From NCBI GenBank assembly GCA_902797845.1, contig CADBUJ010000018.1, forward strand, positions 1-56,394: a stretch of 56,394 nt of DNA, written 5' to 3'. The notes under the pieces were generated by a model. The model was not told the origin of the DNA, searched no databases, and saw only the letters and a list, made by a program, of their open reading frames with translations. This stretch comes from an uncultured Eubacteriales bacterium (GTDB lineage Bacteria; Bacillota; Clostridia; Lachnospirales; Lachnospiraceae). Below, in pieces: positions 45,301-56,394 of the stretch. The translations under genes were made by a program, and so were the position numbers. How positions within the stretch are numbered: position 1 is the stretch's first letter; every line of letters starts with the position of its first letter.

Positions 45301-46260
45301 ATGAATATCGGACAGGTGCTTGAGGTCCATCTGGGACTGGCTGCCCAGATGCTCGGATTCAAGGTTGAGACCCCTGTATTCAACGGCGCCGATGAGAAAG
45401 AGATATTAAATACTCTTGAAATGGCCAACGATTATGTAAATGACGACTTCAAGGATTTTACCGATAAATGGAAGGACCGCATAAGTCCCGAAATGTATAA
45501 ATACCTGAAGAATAATCTGGATCACAGAGAAGAGTGGAAGGGTGTTCCCGTTGACAGGACCGGAAAGGTCATGCTGAGAGACGGAAGGACCGGAGAGGAA
45601 TTTGCAAATCCCGTAACCGTAGGATTTATGCATTACCTCAAGCTGCATCATCTTGTTGACGATAAGATACATGCAAGATCAACAGGCCCTTATTCCCTTG
45701 TTACACAGCAGCCTCTGGGCGGTAAGGCCCAGTTCGGAGGACAGAGATTCGGAGAAATGGAAGTTTGGGCCCTGGAAGCATACGGCGCAGCATATACGCT
45801 TCAGGAGATCCTTACCTTCAAATCCGATGATGTTACAGGACGTATAAAGGCATACGAGGCCATAATAAAAGGCGAAAACATCAACGAGCCGGGCATACCG
45901 GAATCATTCAAGGTGCTTCTCAAAGAGCTTCAGTCCCTTGCCCTTGATGTAAGAGTAATGGATGAAGATATGAAGGAAGTTCAGATCAGCGAGAGTACGG
46001 ATTTCTTCGATCCTGCACTTCAGCACTTTATAGAAGATAATGATGTAAGCTACAACAGAGAGGATGAAAGCTTCGAGAATTACGGTTATTCACGCCATGA
46101 TGATGTGCCTGCAGACGAGGAGAATCCTGTAGAGGATGATCTGGAAGCGGCTGAAGGCGAGGAAGAGATCATAGATATCGGAGATATGGATCTGGATCTT
46201 GACATGCTGCCTGACCTTAATTTTGAAGAACTTAATCTGGACGATGAAGACGAGAATTAA
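42352..46260 (+). CDS. rpoB: DNA-directed RNA polymerase subunit beta
   Basis: The 1302-residue beta subunit is complete. Landmarks in order include [19 protein letters not shown], the rifampicin-region [39 protein letters not shown] near residue 500 (shown here for location only), [18 protein letters not shown], and the C-terminal [24 protein letters not shown]. The last roughly 55 residues are a strongly acidic tail ([19 protein letters not shown]), longer than in many bacteria. Codon use matches the left-hand genome throughout. rpoC starts 47 bases later. Confidence 0.98.
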   Translation: MDRIKPIKSGKNTRMSYARQQEVLEMPNLIEVQKDSYEWFLTKGLRDVFDDISPIADYSGNLSLEFKDFTLCRDDVKYSIDECKKRDATYAAPLKVRVRLINKETEEIKEHDIFMGDLPLMTKTGTFVINGAERVIVSQLVRSPGIYYEIGHDKLGKQLFMCTVIPNRGAWLEYETDSNDVFSVRVDRTRKVPVTVFLRALGLGSNKEIVDVFGEEPKIMASLAKDTSDNYQDGLLELYKKIRPGEPLSVESAESFIHGMLFDSRRYDLARVGRYKFNKKLHLRYRIRGHVFSRDVVDMSTGEILAKAGDVATEEMGIAIQDAAVPYIYLQAGEREVKVLSNMAVDLTHYVDITPEESGINEYVYYPVLEEILKEFSEDKKALKAEIKRRSRDLVPMHITREDIFASVNYNMHVEYGIGSKDDIDHLGNRRIRAVGELLQNQYRIGLSRLERVVRERMTTQDIESITPQSLINIKPVTAAVKEFFGSSQLSQFMDQNNPLSELTHKRRLSALGPGGLSRDRAGFEVRDVHYTHYGRMCPIETPEGPNIGLINSLASYARINHYGFVEAPYRIVDKSDPENPVVTEEVIYLPADEEDRYKVAQANEPLDEKGHFINNNVSGRFKEDTSQFPRTEIDLMDVSPKMVFSVATAMIPFLQNDDANRALMGSNMQRQAVPLMVTEAPVVGTGMEPKAAVDSGVCVVAENDGVVEEATATNIIVQTSKGTKDIYTLSKFLGSNQGACYNQRPIVYKGDKVKKGDVLADGPSTSNGELALGKNPLIGFMTWEGYNYEDAVLLSERLVSEDIYTSIHIAEYEAEARDTKLGPEEITRDVPGVGDDALKNLDDRGIIRVGAEVRAGDILVGKVTPKGETELTPEERLLRAIFGEKAREVRDTSLKVPHGEYGIILDTKVFTRENGDELSPGVNQTVRVYIAQKRKISVGDKMAGRHGNKGVVSRVLPVEDMPYLPNGRPLDIVLNPLGVPSRMNIGQVLEVHLGLAAQMLGFKVETPVFNGADEKEILNTLEMANDYVNDDFKDFTDKWKDRISPEMYKYLKNNLDHREEWKGVPVDRTGKVMLRDGRTGEEFANPVTVGFMHYLKLHHLVDDKIHARSTGPYSLVTQQPLGGKAQFGGQRFGEMEVWALEAYGAAYTLQEILTFKSDDVTGRIKAYEAIIKGENINEPGIPESFKVLLKELQSLALDVRVMDEDMKEVQISESTDFFDPALQHFIEDNDVSYNREDESFENYGYSRHDDVPADEENPVEDDLEAAEGEEEIIDIGDMDLDLDMLPDLNFEELNLDDEDEN

Positions 46261-46307
46261 GGAAGATCAGACCTTAATTGTTCACAAATGAAAGGAGTAC
46301 TTCATAC

Positions 46308-49898
<3,591 letters not shown>

Positions 49899-49909
49899 AA
49901 ATATTTTTT

Positions 49910-49944
49910 CAGAGCCGACGCTTCTGCGCCGGCTCTGTTTGTTG
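49910..49944 (+). terminator. Terminator after rpoC
   Basis: CAGAGCCG and CGGCTCTG pair, with an inner CGC-GCG extension and a TTCT loop (one A-C mismatch), followed by TTTGTTGTT. It lies directly upstream of the metallophosphoesterase promoter. Confidence 0.8.
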
Positions 49945-49973
49945 TTGACATTTTTCCGAAATGAAAGTATAAT
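49945..49973 (+). promoter_or_regulatory. Consensus promoter for the metallophosphoesterase gene
   Basis: A perfect TTGACA (49945-49950) and a perfect TATAAT (49968-49973) are separated by exactly 17 bases. It follows the rpoC terminator, so rpoC is not cotranscribed with the next gene. Confidence 0.93.
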
Positions 49974-50004
49974 AGTATTCAGATACTGCATTAAGGAGAA
50001 GTAT

Positions 50005-51192
50005 ATGATATTCCTGTTTTTGCTGCCCGGGTATCTGCTGCTCAACCTCTATGTTTCGGTCAGGCTGCTGTACTGGTTCAAAAGCCTCTGGACAAGGTTC
50101 GGGAGCAGGGTCTTTTCGGGCTTTATAATAGCCGTTTATTTCGCGGTGGCTTATTCGCCCATACTTGCGTTCATACTGCCGAGGAGCGGCTTTGCCATAC
50201 TTGTGCGGCGGCTTTCCACCTATTGGATGGGCGTGCTGCTTTATTCAATGATGGCTCTGCTCGCCGCAGAGCTGATACGTTTCTTCTGCCGCAGGACGCG
50301 CCTGCGTGAGACGCCGCTGTTTTCAAGGCTGGGGATGATCTCCGTCGGGGGGACAGTGCTGGTGGCGGCGGGGCTTATCTGCACCTACGGCGCCCTCCAC
50401 GCCAGAACTGTCAAAACCACCGAGTATTCCGTTACGGTAAACAAGCAGGTGGAGGGGACGGATGAACTGAAGGTCGTCCTGATCGCCGACACTCACTTAG
50501 GCTACGCCATAGGCAGAGACCACATTGTGCAGACGGTGGATAAGATCAATGCCTGCAAGCCTGATATCGTGATCTTCGCGGGAGACATTTTCGACAACTC
50601 CACCGCAGGGCTTGACTACCCCGACGAGATTGCCGCCGCCTTCCGCAGGATAAACGCAAAGTACGGCGTCTGGGCGACCTACGGCAACCACGACATCGAC
50701 GAGCAGATACTTATGGGCTTTACCTTCAACTGGGGCGGCAGTCCTCCCAATGACAGCCGTATGCGCGAATTCTGCGATAAGGCGGGGATACATCTCCTCT
50801 GCGACGAGAGCACCCTCATAGACGGGAAATTTTACCTCGTCGGCAGGCGCGACCGCGACAAGCCCGGCAGCTCCGACGGCAGCAGAATGACTCCCGCAGA
50901 GCTTACCGAGGGTCTGGACAAGTCGAAACCGGTGTTCTTCATCGCTCACGAGCCGGATGAGCTCTCCGAGACCGCCGCCGCAGGCGCAGACATTGATTTC
51001 TCGGGTCACACCCACGACGGCCAGCTTTTCCCGCTGACAGTGGTGACTGACTTTATGTGGGAGAACTCCTACGGCGTCCTCAACAGATACGGGATGTATT
51101 CCATCGTGACCTCGGGCGTCGGGGTCTTCGGGCCGTTTATGCGAGTCGGAACAGATGCGGAAATCTGTGACATTACCGTTCGGTTCGGGTAA
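50005..51192 (+). CDS. Membrane-anchored metallophosphoesterase
   Basis: The start is ATG 50005 behind AAGGAGAAG, giving 395 residues. About four hydrophobic segments span residues 1-135. The calcineurin-like phosphatase domain then shows VLIADTHLG, IFAGDIFDNS, WATYGNHDID, IAHEPDEL and SGHTHDGQLFPL, which together bind the two metals. Related YaeI/YkuE-type proteins act on lipid headgroups or nucleotides at the membrane. The specific substrate is unknown. Codon use is of the GC-rich right-hand type. Confidence 0.9.
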   Translation: MIFLFLLPGYLLLNLYVSVRLLYWFKSLWTRFGSRVFSGFIIAVYFAVAYSPILAFILPRSGFAILVRRLSTYWMGVLLYSMMALLAAELIRFFCRRTRLRETPLFSRLGMISVGGTVLVAAGLICTYGALHARTVKTTEYSVTVNKQVEGTDELKVVLIADTHLGYAIGRDHIVQTVDKINACKPDIVIFAGDIFDNSTAGLDYPDEIAAAFRRINAKYGVWATYGNHDIDEQILMGFTFNWGGSPPNDSRMREFCDKAGIHLLCDESTLIDGKFYLVGRRDRDKPGSSDGSRMTPAELTEGLDKSKPVFFIAHEPDELSETAAAGADIDFSGHTHDGQLFPLTVVTDFMWENSYGVLNRYGMYSIVTSGVGVFGPFMRVGTDAEICDITVRFG

Positions 51193-51229
51193 AAATCATT
51201 ACAGATTTTGCGATTTTCGTATTTTTCTA

Positions 51230-51258
51230 TTGCATTTTAGGATGAAAAGTAGTATAAT
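51230..51258 (+). promoter_or_regulatory. Promoter for the DUF1846 gene
   Basis: TTGCAT (51230-51235) and a perfect TATAAT (51253-51258) are separated by 17 bases. The ATG follows 38 bases downstream behind GGAAGGA. Confidence 0.85.
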
Positions 51259-51296
51259 TATATGGTAAATTTTATAGATCGGGAAGGAACTGTCAG

Positions 51297-52766
51297 ATGA
51301 GCAAGGGAAAAATCGGCTTTGACAATGACAAATATCTGAAAATGCAGTCGGAGCATATCCGCGAGAGGATACACAGCTTCGGCGGGAAGCTCTATCTTGA
51401 ATTCGGAGGCAAGCTCTACGACGACTATCACGCTTCGAGAGTCCTGCCGGGCTTCAAGCCCGACTCCAAGCTGCAGATGCTGCTTCAGCTCAAGGATGAG
51501 GCTGAGATAGTTATCGTTATCAATGCCGGAGATATCGAAAAGAACAAGATCAGAGGCGACCTCGGCATAACCTATGATGTCGATGTCATCAGACTTTATA
51601 ACGTGTTTACCAAGATAGGGCTCTATGTGAGCTCGGTGGTGCTGACGCAGTACGAGGGTCAGCGCTCGGCGGATGCCTTCAGAAAGCGTCTCGAGGCGCT
51701 GGGCATCAGAGTCTACAATCACTACCCCATAAACGGCTACCCCTCAAATCTGGAGCTCATTATGAGCGACGAGGGCTACGGCAAGAACGATTATATCGAG
51801 ACCACCCGCAGGCTGGTGGTAATAACCGCCCCCGGCCCCGGAAGCGGAAAGATGGCGACCTGTCTCTCCCAGCTCTACCACGAAAACAAGCGGGGCATTG
51901 ATGCGGGCTATGCGAAATTCGAGACCTTCCCCATCTGGAACCTCCCCCTGAGGCATCCCGTCAACCTCGCCTACGAGGCAGCGACCTCAGATTTAAACGA
52001 CGTCAATATGATAGACCCCTATCACCTCGACGCCTACGGCAAGACCACCGTCAACTACAACCGCGATGTTGAGATATTCCCCGTCCTCAACGCGATGTTC
52101 GAGAGGATATTCGGCAAGTCGCCCTACAAGTCCCCGACGGATATGGGCGTCAATATGGCAGGCAACTGCATAGTGGATGACGACGCTGTCTGCGAGGCGG
52201 CAAGGGAAGAGATAATCAGAAGATATTACGTTGCGCTCTGCGGCAGGAAGAAGGGCAAGACCTCCGACGACGAGATCTACAAGCTGGAGCTGCTGATGAA
52301 TCAGGCGGGCGTTACGACAGCGGACAGAAAATGCGTTGCTGCCGCCCTTGAACGCGAGCAGCAGACAGGTGCTCCCGCCGCTGCCATGGAGCTCCCCGAC
52401 GGAACGATAATCACGGGCAAGACCTCAAATCTGCTGGGCGCGGTATCGGCGCTGCTGCTCAACGCTCTCAAGCATTTTGGCGGCATCGATGACGAGGTGC
52501 TGATGATGTCCCCCGAGGTCATCGAGCCGATACAGGATCTCAAGATCAATCATTTCGGCAGCAGCAACCCCTGTCTCCACACCGACGAGACACTGATAGC
52601 TCTTGCTATCTGCGCCACCACCGATCCCAACGCCAAGAAGGCGGTGGATCAGCTGGAAAAGCTCCGCGGCTGCGAGGTACACTCGACTGTTATCCTCTCC
52701 GCCGTTGACGAGAGAACATTCAAGCGCCTCGGCGTGAACCTGACCTGCGAACCAAAATTCAGTTAA
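51297..52766 (+). CDS. DUF1846 family protein
   Basis: The 489-residue protein matches DUF1846, a Firmicute family of HydN-like or ATP-dependent proteins without a settled function. Recognisable segments are KIGFDNDKYLKMQSEHIRERI, FGGKLYLEFGGKLYDDYHASRVLPGF, VVITAPGPGSGKMATCLSQLYHE (a P-loop-like GPGSGK) and NAMFERIFGKSPYKSPTDMGVNMAG. It is monocistronic, with its own promoter and a strong terminator. Family identity is firm, the role is not. Confidence 0.9.
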   Translation: MSKGKIGFDNDKYLKMQSEHIRERIHSFGGKLYLEFGGKLYDDYHASRVLPGFKPDSKLQMLLQLKDEAEIVIVINAGDIEKNKIRGDLGITYDVDVIRLYNVFTKIGLYVSSVVLTQYEGQRSADAFRKRLEALGIRVYNHYPINGYPSNLELIMSDEGYGKNDYIETTRRLVVITAPGPGSGKMATCLSQLYHENKRGIDAGYAKFETFPIWNLPLRHPVNLAYEAATSDLNDVNMIDPYHLDAYGKTTVNYNRDVEIFPVLNAMFERIFGKSPYKSPTDMGVNMAGNCIVDDDAVCEAAREEIIRRYYVALCGRKKGKTSDDEIYKLELLMNQAGVTTADRKCVAAALEREQQTGAPAAAMELPDGTIITGKTSNLLGAVSALLLNALKHFGGIDDEVLMMSPEVIEPIQDLKINHFGSSNPCLHTDETLIALAICATTDPNAKKAVDQLEKLRGCEVHSTVILSAVDERTFKRLGVNLTCEPKFS

Positions 52767-52813
52767 AAAAACACGGCTCTGTCTCCCGAAATGGGGGACA
52801 GAGCCGTGTTTTT
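52765..52813. terminator. Bidirectional terminator between convergent genes
   Basis: AAAAACACGGCTCTGTC and its complement GACAGAGCCGTGTTTTT form a long stem, extended by TCCC with GGGG, around a short GAAAT loop. A and T runs flank both sides, so it serves DUF1846 on the plus strand and queH on the minus strand. Confidence 0.95.
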
Positions 52814-53447
52814 ATTTTTCGTTTTTCTTTTCCTTATGTTCCCTCTGAGAGAAGATGCAGCCGCAGTAGTCCTGCCTGTAAAGGCCGTACTGCTTCGAGA
52901 GCTCGACGGAGCGCTTGTAGCCCTCGCGTTTTTTGAAGTCGGCGGGCAGCGCCGAGACGCTGTATATCTCCCCCAGCTCCGAGGCTATCTCGTTGAGCTT
53001 GGGGGCGTTTTTGTAGGGGGAGATGGAGAGGGTGGTCGTGAAATAATCGAAGCCCTGCTCCTTCGCCAGCGCGGCGGTTTTTTCGAGACGCAGGCGGTAG
53101 CAGGCAAAGCAGCGCTCGCCGCCCTCGGGGATGTGTTCCAGACCCTTTACCGCGTCGTAAAACTCATTCGGGTCGTAGTCACCAACGATAAGCGAGACTG
53201 GGTGCTTGGTGGGGAGCTCGGAGATCAGATGCTTCTGCTCCGCGACGCGCCGCTTGAACTCCTCGGCGGGGTGGATGTTGGGATTGTAGTAAAAGACGGT
53301 TATCTCAAAATACTGAGAGAGATATTCCAGAGTATAGGAGGAGCAGGGGGCGCAGCAGCTGTGAAGCAGCAGGCGGGGGACTCTCCCCTCTGCCTGAAGG
53401 CGCTCGATCTCACGATCCAGCAGCAGCTGATAGTTTACCTTTTGCAT
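52812..53447 (-). CDS. queH: Epoxyqueuosine reductase QueH
   Basis: This 211-residue protein is the non-cobalamin QueH (DUF208) that makes queuosine in tRNA anticodons from its epoxy form. The cysteine motifs LLHSCCAPCSSY, CFACYRLRLEKTA and YCGCIFS hold the iron-sulfur and metal site, and the conserved FYYNPNIHPAEEF and SPYKNAPKLNEI segments are present. The start overlaps the transporter stop by one base, indicating one operon. The C-terminus is a lysine-rich tail overlapping the terminator. Confidence 0.95.
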   Translation of the reverse strand: MQKVNYQLLLDREIERLQAEGRVPRLLLHSCCAPCSSYTLEYLSQYFEITVFYYNPNIHPAEEFKRRVAEQKHLISELPTKHPVSLIVGDYDPNEFYDAVKGLEHIPEGGERCFACYRLRLEKTAALAKEQGFDYFTTTLSISPYKNAPKLNEIASELGEIYSVSALPADFKKREGYKRSVELSKQYGLYRQDYCGCIFSQREHKEKKNEK

Positions 53448-54331
53448 TATTCCTTCTCCTTTCTGCTGCCGATGCCCAGCAGCACGATGGCGGCGAGTAT
53501 CAGCGCGATGCCCGTCAGCTTGAGGATGCCCGCGCTTTCACCGAAGAACACGATGCCTATGACGGCGCCCACCATCGGCTCCACCGCCACGAGTATGGCG
53601 GCCTTGCCCGACTCCATCCCCGAGAGGCCCTTGGTGTAGAGAAAATAGGGCAGGACGGTGCAGACGATGCCGATACCGAGACACCACAGTATCAGCGAGG
53701 GCTTCGCCGCGGCGGCGCTGACCGTCCCCACGGGGTCGCCCACGGCGAGGGAGCCGATAAGTCCGAAAATGAATGTCCAGACGGTGACGGTCACGCTGCT
53801 GTACCGTTTCAGCGCGACACGCCCGAATATTGTGTAGAGCCCGTAGAAAAGCCCCGAAGCGAGACCCGTCATAAGGGTAAAGGGGGTCAGCCCCGAGGAG
53901 CCCGAGAGCCCCGCCACGAGTACGCAGCCCCCGAAGGTCATGGCAAGAGCCAGCAGCTTGCGGAGGGTGAAGCTCTCCTTGAAGAACACCCGCGAGAGCA
54001 GCATTATGAACACGGGAGAGGTGTAGAGCAGCACCACCGCAACGGACGCCTGAGCGTGTATCATCGTGTAGAAATAGCAGATGTTGAACAGCACCACGCT
54101 GACTATCCCCGTACCGATGAACAGCCAGATGTCCCGCAGACGGATCTTAAGGCTGCTGCGGTCTTTTATTGCGGCGGCAAGGGCGAATGTGGGTGCCGCG
54201 ACCTCCATCCTGACGAGGGAGATGTTCATAGCGGTCATCCCGCCCGCCGAGAGCTTTTTAATAAAAACGCTGATAACTCCCCACAGCACACCTGCCGCAA
54301 TTACCGAGAGCACAGCTCTGTTTTGCTTCAT
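53447..54331 (-). CDS. EamA/DMT family transporter
   Basis: I prefer the ATG at 54331, which follows a GGTGAT site. In-frame TTG and GTG codons at 54343 and 54340 are too near the promoter. The protein is about 294 residues with ten hydrophobic helices and two EamA repeats, seen as VIAAGVLWGVISVFIKKLS near the start and ASGLFYGLYTIFGRVALKRY in the middle. The family exports or imports small metabolites. Pairing with queH hints at queuosine precursor uptake, but that is inference. Confidence 0.88.
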   Translation of the reverse strand: MKQNRAVLSVIAAGVLWGVISVFIKKLSAGGMTAMNISLVRMEVAAPTFALAAAIKDRSSLKIRLRDIWLFIGTGIVSVVLFNICYFYTMIHAQASVAVVLLYTSPVFIMLLSRVFFKESFTLRKLLALAMTFGGCVLVAGLSGSSGLTPFTLMTGLASGLFYGLYTIFGRVALKRYSSVTVTVWTFIFGLIGSLAVGDPVGTVSAAAAKPSLILWCLGIGIVCTVLPYFLYTKGLSGMESGKAAILVAVEPMVGAVIGIVFFGESAGILKLTGIALILAAIVLLGIGSRKEKE

Positions 54332-54348
54332 TTTTATCACCAAAGGCT

Positions 54349-54377
54349 ATTGTAGCATTTTTTTGTGAATAATTCAA
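54349..54377 (-). promoter_or_regulatory. Promoter of the transporter-queH operon
   Basis: On the minus strand TTGAAT (54372-54377) and TACAAT (54349-54354) are separated by 17 bases. The uvrC promoter lies about 26 bases away on the opposite strand. Confidence 0.85.
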
Positions 54378-54402
54378 GAGGGGAAAAGTCTTTTGGGCGG
54401 AC

Positions 54403-54431
54403 TTGAACGGGGGAGATATTTGTGGTATAAT
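54403..54431 (+). promoter_or_regulatory. uvrC promoter
   Basis: TTGAAC (54403-54408) and a perfect TATAAT (54426-54431) are separated by 17 bases, 38 bases upstream of the uvrC TTG start. Confidence 0.9.
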
Positions 54432-54468
54432 AATACTGTGAAACAACTGCCGTCAGGAGGCGAGAAAA

Positions 54469-56310
54469 TTGCAGATAACCGAAAACGAGAACCCGCGTCT
54501 GCCCTATCTGCGGGACAAGACCTCAAAGCTCACATCCTCTCCCGGGTGCTATATAATGAAGGACAGGTCGGGGAAGATAATCTATATCGGCAAGGCGAAG
54601 AACCTGAAAAACCGCGTAAGCTCCTATTTCCGCCCCTGGCAGGATCATCTGCCCAAGGTCTATAAGATGGTCTCCCACGTTAATGACTACGATTTCATCG
54701 TCACCGACACCGAGTTCGAGGCGCTGGTGCTGGAATGCTCGCTCATCAAGCAGTACACCCCGAAATACAACATCCTGCTGAAGGACGACAAGGGCTACAG
54801 CTATATCCGCATTACCGATGAGCCCTACCCGAGGATACAGGCAGTGCTCCAGAAGGAGGACGACGGCGCTGTGTATATCGGCCCCTACACCAGCTCCTAT
54901 GCCGTCAGGCAGGCGGTGGAGGAAGCCAACAGGGTCTTTCAGCTGCCTACCTGCCAGAGGCGGTTCCCTCAGGATTTCCGTAAGGAGCGCCCCTGCCTCA
55001 ACCATCACATCAAGAAGTGTATGGGAGTCTGCACGGGGAGATTTTCCGAGGAGGAATACAACGGCATCGTCCGTCAGGCGATAGACTATATAAAGGGCGG
55101 CTCGCAGCAGTCGGTGGAAAGGCTGACGGAGGAGATGAATGCCGCCGCCGAGGAGCTGGATTTCGAGCTCGCCGCCAAGCTCCGCGACCGCATCAATGCC
55201 ATAAAAAAAGCCGCCGACGATCAGAAGATCATCGACGACTCAATGAAGGATTCGGATATAATCGCCGTTTCGCAGGATTCCGAGAAGGCCTGCGCCAGCG
55301 TCATAATGTACCGCGGGGGGAGACTGTTCGACAAGGCGGATTTCTTCCTCGGAGAGAAGGACGACCGCTCCGCCATGCGCGAGAGCTTCATCACGGGGTA
55401 CTATTCCGTCCGGGAATTCGTGCCGAAGGAGATACTCCTTGACGAGGAGATCGAGAACGCTCCGCTGCTGGAGCAGTGGCTGCGGGAAAAGTCGGGGCAC
55501 GCCGTTCATATCTCCGTCCCGCAGAGAGGGCATCTGCTGCGCCTGACGACCCTTGCCAAGAGCAACGCTTCGGAGTATCTGTCGGTGAAGGTGGGCAGAT
55601 CGGGGCGGGAGATCGCCGCTCTGGACGAGCTTGCCAAGGCGCTGGGGCTGGAAAAACCGCCGCGGTTCATCGAGTGCTACGACATCTCCAACCTTGCCTC
55701 GTCGGATATGGTGGCGGGGATGGTGGTCTACGAGAACGGCAAGCCCTGCAAAAAATTCTACAAGCGCTTCTCCATCAAGACCGTCGCCGAGCAGAACGAC
55801 TACGCCTGCATGGCTGAGGTGCTGCAAAGGCGTTTCAACAACTACTTTGAAAAGACCGACGAGGGCTTTTCGACCCTGCCAGACCTCATCCTGCTGGACG
55901 GCGGTCAGGGGCATGTTAACGTGATAACCCCGCTGGTCAGAGGAATGGGGATAAACGTTCCCATCTTCGGTCTTGTCAAGGACTCAAAGCACCGCACCCG
56001 CGCCGTCGCCACGGGCGGGGGAGAGATAAGCCTTTCCCGCAGCAGGGCGGCATTCGATCTGGTCACCGCGATCCAGGACGAGGTCCACCGCTACGCCATA
56101 ACCTATCAGGCGAAGAAGCACAAAAAGAGCTCCTATCAGCTGGAGCTGACCTCGGTAAAGGGCATCGGCGAGAAGAAGGCGGTCAAGCTGATGACCGAGT
56201 TCAAGACCAAGGACAACCTGAAAAAAGCCACCGTCGAGCAGCTCATGCAGACGGCAGGCATCAGCAAAGAGACCGCAGAACAGCTCTATGCAGTCATCCA
56301 TGAACTTTAA
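54469..56310 (+). CDS. uvrC: UvrABC system protein C
   Basis: UvrC makes both incisions during nucleotide excision repair. The 613-residue protein starts at TTG 54469, with AGGAGG at 54455-54460. The N-terminal GIY-YIG nuclease (SPGCYIMKDRSGKIIYIGKAKNLKNRVSSYF, given for location) occupies about residues 22-100. The UVR UvrB-binding motif lies near residues 210-240, and the RNase-H-like endonuclease follows (ECYDISNLASSDMVAGMVVYE, LILLDGGQGHVN). A C-terminal helix-hairpin-helix pair (LTSVKGIGEKKAVKLM) binds DNA. Codon use is the most GC-rich of the window. Confidence 0.96.
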   Translation: MQITENENPRLPYLRDKTSKLTSSPGCYIMKDRSGKIIYIGKAKNLKNRVSSYFRPWQDHLPKVYKMVSHVNDYDFIVTDTEFEALVLECSLIKQYTPKYNILLKDDKGYSYIRITDEPYPRIQAVLQKEDDGAVYIGPYTSSYAVRQAVEEANRVFQLPTCQRRFPQDFRKERPCLNHHIKKCMGVCTGRFSEEEYNGIVRQAIDYIKGGSQQSVERLTEEMNAAAEELDFELAAKLRDRINAIKKAADDQKIIDDSMKDSDIIAVSQDSEKACASVIMYRGGRLFDKADFFLGEKDDRSAMRESFITGYYSVREFVPKEILLDEEIENAPLLEQWLREKSGHAVHISVPQRGHLLRLTTLAKSNASEYLSVKVGRSGREIAALDELAKALGLEKPPRFIECYDISNLASSDMVAGMVVYENGKPCKKFYKRFSIKTVAEQNDYACMAEVLQRRFNNYFEKTDEGFSTLPDLILLDGGQGHVNVITPLVRGMGINVPIFGLVKDSKHRTRAVATGGGEISLSRSRAAFDLVTAIQDEVHRYAITYQAKKHKKSSYQLELTSVKGIGEKKAVKLMTEFKTKDNLKKATVEQLMQTAGISKETAEQLYAVIHEL

Positions 56311-56394
56311 GGCAACACCGCACAACCCGCGGCTAACGCCTCTGCACGTCATCTGCTTGCATATTTTCCGTCATAATTACCGACGTCATCAAAG
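56311..56394. other. Right-hand edge spacer, unassigned
   Basis: After the uvrC stop the window ends with 84 bases that contain no gene. GGCAACACCGCAC near 56311-56323 looks like the end of a dispersed palindromic repeat, but no partner copy lies in the window, so no repeat call is made. Confidence 0.3.

Noticed and set aside
52791..53639. 282-codon plus-strand frame opposite queH and the transporter
   Set aside because: It covers the terminator and two well-supported minus-strand genes and shows no family motif.

Overview
The window appears to be a contig made of two different genomes. Positions 1 to about 47,600 look like a low-to-mid-GC Firmicute of the Lachnospiraceae type. It uses ATA, AGA and AGG codons freely, has strong GGAGG ribosome binding sites, and carries the clostridial rpmG-secE-nusG-rplKA / rplJL / rpoBC neighbourhood. 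From about 47,650 to the end, codon use changes abruptly to a GC-richer style resembling Ruminococcus (Oscillospiraceae). The change falls inside rpoC, at the very conserved active-site region. An assembly join on a shared conserved sequence is the simplest explanation. Both family names are inferences from style and gene content, not database results.

Left part, in order. 1-2,926: an rRNA methyltransferase fragment, an exported papain-family peptidase and an RdgB-type pyrophosphatase. 3,086-6,205: a VTC-domain protein, a DUF4956 membrane protein and a beta-helix-like lipoprotein, probably one functional unit. 6,372-13,989: housekeeping genes glmM, rarA, a histidine phosphatase fused to a glycosyltransferase, mreB and recD2. 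14,026-18,476: an undecaprenyl-phosphate sugar transferase and three glycosyltransferases that would start and extend a surface glycan. 18,547-23,920 (minus strand): manC, gmd and rmd, which make GDP-D-rhamnose, followed by a secreted L,D-transpeptidase with DUF4214 and cell-wall-binding repeats. 24,108-30,563 (plus strand, divergent): manA with an unusual N-terminal domain, a phosphohexomutase, and rfbA-rfbC-rfbB-rfbD for dTDP-L-rhamnose. The two rhamnose operons diverge from one 187-base spacer with two facing promoters. 30,642-33,424: an LCP-family glycan ligase, an SH3-like lipoprotein and ComF.

The ribosomal and transcription block follows: rpmG, secE, nusG, rplK and rplA (33,605-35,746), with two hairpins that resemble L1 binding sites. 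Two small unknown membrane proteins (35,854-36,577) and larB-larC-larE for the nickel-pincer cofactor come next, without larA. Then come rplJ-rplL behind an L10 leader, a HAD phosphatase, a membrane-anchored helical protein, rpoB and the first third of rpoC.

Right part (from about 47,650): the remainder of rpoC, a membrane-anchored metallophosphoesterase, a DUF1846 protein, an EamA transporter with queH on the minus strand, and uvrC. Every gene here has a well-formed promoter and there are clear terminators, so this segment also looks like intact chromosome.

I see no CRISPR array, transposase, phage genes, tRNA or rRNA. The longest gene-free stretch is about 226 bases. I found no convincing new defence or mobile system. 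The most unusual items are the rpoC junction, two atypical domain fusions, the surface-glycan/L,D-transpeptidase linkage, and the uncharacterised VTC-DUF4956 and small-membrane-protein groups.
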